A DNA stretch of 32,358 bases from SIG565 sp045656145. GTDB lineage: Bacteria > Bacillota > Clostridia > Oscillospirales > Acutalibacteraceae. The stretch's first letter is position 1. Every line of letters starts with the position of its first letter. The stretch is from positions 1 through 32,358 of the forward strand of contig JAZOQP010000051.1 in assembly GCA_045656145.1 (NCBI GenBank). The letters are read 5' to 3'. The notes beneath the pieces are model-generated. The model worked only from the letters and a program-made list of their open reading frames with translations. It searched no databases and was not told the origin of the DNA. Positions 31,471-32,358 of this stretch are shown here, one piece after another. The translations under genes and the position numbers were made by a program.

Positions 31471-31500
31471 AACTTTTATCCTTTTTAGTTAAATAAATAT

Positions 31501-31525
31501 AAAAGGCTCGGGTATCCCGAGCCTT
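31501..31525 (-). terminator. Intra-operon terminator between rpmA and obg
   Basis: AAGGCTCGGG (31503-31512) pairs with CCCGAGCCTT (31516-31525) around a TAT loop and is followed by TTTTATATTTATTT on the minus strand. Only 30 bases remain before obg, too few for a separate promoter, so obg probably depends on read-through. Confidence 0.8.
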
Positions 31526-31536
31526 CAATGGTTTGA

Positions 31537-31821
31537 TTACTGCTCAACAGCATAAATGCTTACCTGCTTACGATCGCGGCCAACTCTTTCGAACTTAACC
31601 TTTCCATCGATTAAAGCAAATAAGGTATCATCAGAACCCTTACCAACATTGTTACCGGGATGGATATGAGTTCCTCTCTGGCGAACGAGGATGTTACCAG
31701 CCAAAACAAACTGACCGTCTCCACGCTTTACGCCAAGGCGCTTAGACTCGCTATCGCGACCATTCTTAGTAGAACCCACACCTTTTTTATGAGCAAATAA
31801 CTGAATGTTAATCTTTAACAT
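31537..31821 (-). CDS. rpmA: 50S ribosomal protein L27 with cleavable N-terminal extension
   Basis: The 94-residue protein contains the L27 core AHKKGVGSTKNGRDS and the GNILVRQRGTHIHPG motif. It starts with MLKINIQLF, the nine-residue extension that Bacillota add before AHKKG and that the protease Prp removes after Phe9, exposing the tail that reaches the peptidyl-transferase centre. Prp is encoded just upstream, 3 bases away. Confidence 0.97.
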   Translation of the reverse strand: MLKINIQLFAHKKGVGSTKNGRDSESKRLGVKRGDGQFVLAGNILVRQRGTHIHPGNNVGKGSDDTLFALIDGKVKFERVGRDRKQVSIYAVEQ

Positions 31822-31824
31822 GAA

Positions 31825-32139
31825 TTACACCTCCGAAATTTTTATATTGTTGCTGTACTGCTCGGCTAATTGTTCAATATGCAGTTTGAAACCTTTCAAT
31901 ACTATATCGGTTTCGTTACTTGGCTTATTTAACTTTAACTCCATTTTAGCTTCGGAAACTTCGACCTGAGCCTTATCCCCTATTATCTCCAAAATGGTAT
32001 TTGCCGCCATATAAGCCGCAGAAGATACTGCGCTGCAAACAATTTTGCCAAATTCGTCATCGCTGTTTTTCGAGCTATGACCATTGATGGAGAAACCTAT
32101 AATTCTTTCGCCATCTTTCATAAATAACACTTTAGTCAT
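31825..32139 (-). CDS. prp: Prp cysteine protease for L27 (YsxB family)
   Basis: Prp removes the N-terminal extension of L27 during ribosome assembly. The 104-residue protein shows the active-site His21 in INGHS and Cys35 in KIVCSAVSSA, in the order and spacing of the family. The ATG is 2 bases after the rplU stop, so translation is coupled. Position between rplU and rpmA is the classical Bacillota arrangement and matches the L27 extension next door. Confidence 0.95.
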   Translation of the reverse strand: MTKVLFMKDGERIIGFSINGHSSKNSDDEFGKIVCSAVSSAAYMAANTILEIIGDKAQVEVSEAKMELKLNKPSNETDIVLKGFKLHIEQLAEQYSNNIKISEV

Positions 32140-32141
32140 AA

Positions 32142-32358
32142 TTAACCGATTTCGTTAATCTGTACCTTAGTGTAGGGCTGTCTGTGGCCCATTTTACGCG
32201 CGCTGCCTTTTTTGGGTTTGTAGGTGAAAACTGTGATTTTCTTGCCCTTACCGTTCTTAATAACGGAGCCCTTTACAACAGCATCCTTAACATAAGGTTT
32301 GCCAACTTTTAAAGTTGTGTTCTTTACAGCAACAACCTTATCGAAGATTACCTCTTCC
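32142..32358 (-). CDS. rplU: 50S ribosomal protein L21 (N-terminus beyond window)
   Basis: The frame enters from the right edge and gives the last 71 residues of L21, beginning EEVIFDKVVAVKN. It contains GKPYVKDAVVKGSVI and the rRNA-binding tail FTYKPKKGSARKMGHRQPYT followed by KVQINEIG, ending in TAA. About 30 N-terminal residues are missing. It opens the rplU-prp-rpmA unit, whose promoter lies outside the window. Confidence 0.95.
   Translation of the reverse strand, partial: EEVIFDKVVAVKNTTLKVGKPYVKDAVVKGSVIKNGKGKKITVFTYKPKKGSARKMGHRQPYTKVQINEIG

Noticed and set aside
1..32358. tRNA, rRNA, CRISPR array, insertion sequence, prophage or defence system
   Set aside because: Read on both strands; no cloverleaf-like genes, regularly spaced repeats, transposase, integrase or nuclease/helicase clusters were seen.

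Overview
The window reads as a stretch of core chromosome from a low- to mid-GC Bacillota, most likely a gut- or rumen-type Clostridia (Oscillospirales/Ruminococcaceae-like; this is an inference from gene content, not a match). Supporting signs are a Gram-positive PolC replicase, ribosomal protein L27 with a cleavable N-terminal extension next to the Prp protease, the gene order pyrH-frr-uppS-cdsA-dxr-rseP-ispG-polC, strong AGGAGG-type ribosome binding sites and many short intrinsic terminators. I see no tRNA, rRNA, CRISPR array, insertion sequence or phage gene.

Layout, left to right. On the plus strand lie the tail of a membrane protein and birA. Everything from eno to rpsB is on the minus strand. 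Transcription there runs right to left in these units: (1) rlmB, an 848-residue degenerate P-type-ATPase-like membrane protein, an O-antigen-ligase-like protein, metG, tatD, a 57-residue Asn-rich ORF, a terminator, then eno; (2) a DUF1846 gene alone; (3) a G5/M23 cell-wall peptidase alone; (4) the operon pyrH-frr-uppS-cdsA-dxr-rseP-ispG-polC; (5) a single-gene ABC exporter with its own promoter and terminator; (6) rpsB-tsf. guaB is on the plus strand, divergent from rpsB. The rightmost block, again minus, is rplU (cut by the window edge)-prp-rpmA-obg-mrnC-yitT-like, followed by dut from its own promoter. No gene-free gap exceeds 300 bases. The largest, about 298 bases between rpsB and guaB, holds two divergent promoters and the rpsB leader.

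How the genes work together: rpsB, tsf, frr, rplU, rpmA, prp, obg, mrnC, rlmB and metG serve ribosome building and translation. pyrH, guaB and dut serve nucleotide supply. dxr and ispG are two MEP-pathway enzymes feeding the undecaprenyl diphosphate made by UppS, while CdsA and RseP serve membrane lipid and membrane proteolysis. PolC replicates DNA. The M23 peptidase and the O-antigen-ligase-like protein point to envelope work.

The points most worth a second look are a PolC that lacks the 3'-5' exonuclease domain normally inserted in its PHP domain, a P1B-type ATPase fold whose catalytic motifs are all replaced, an IMP dehydrogenase that matches the Tritrichomonas foetus enzyme in motifs and even in residue numbering, an enolase whose C-terminal tail stops exactly at a palindromic repeat, and a strong hairpin that hides the Shine-Dalgarno sequence of the Asn-rich ORF.
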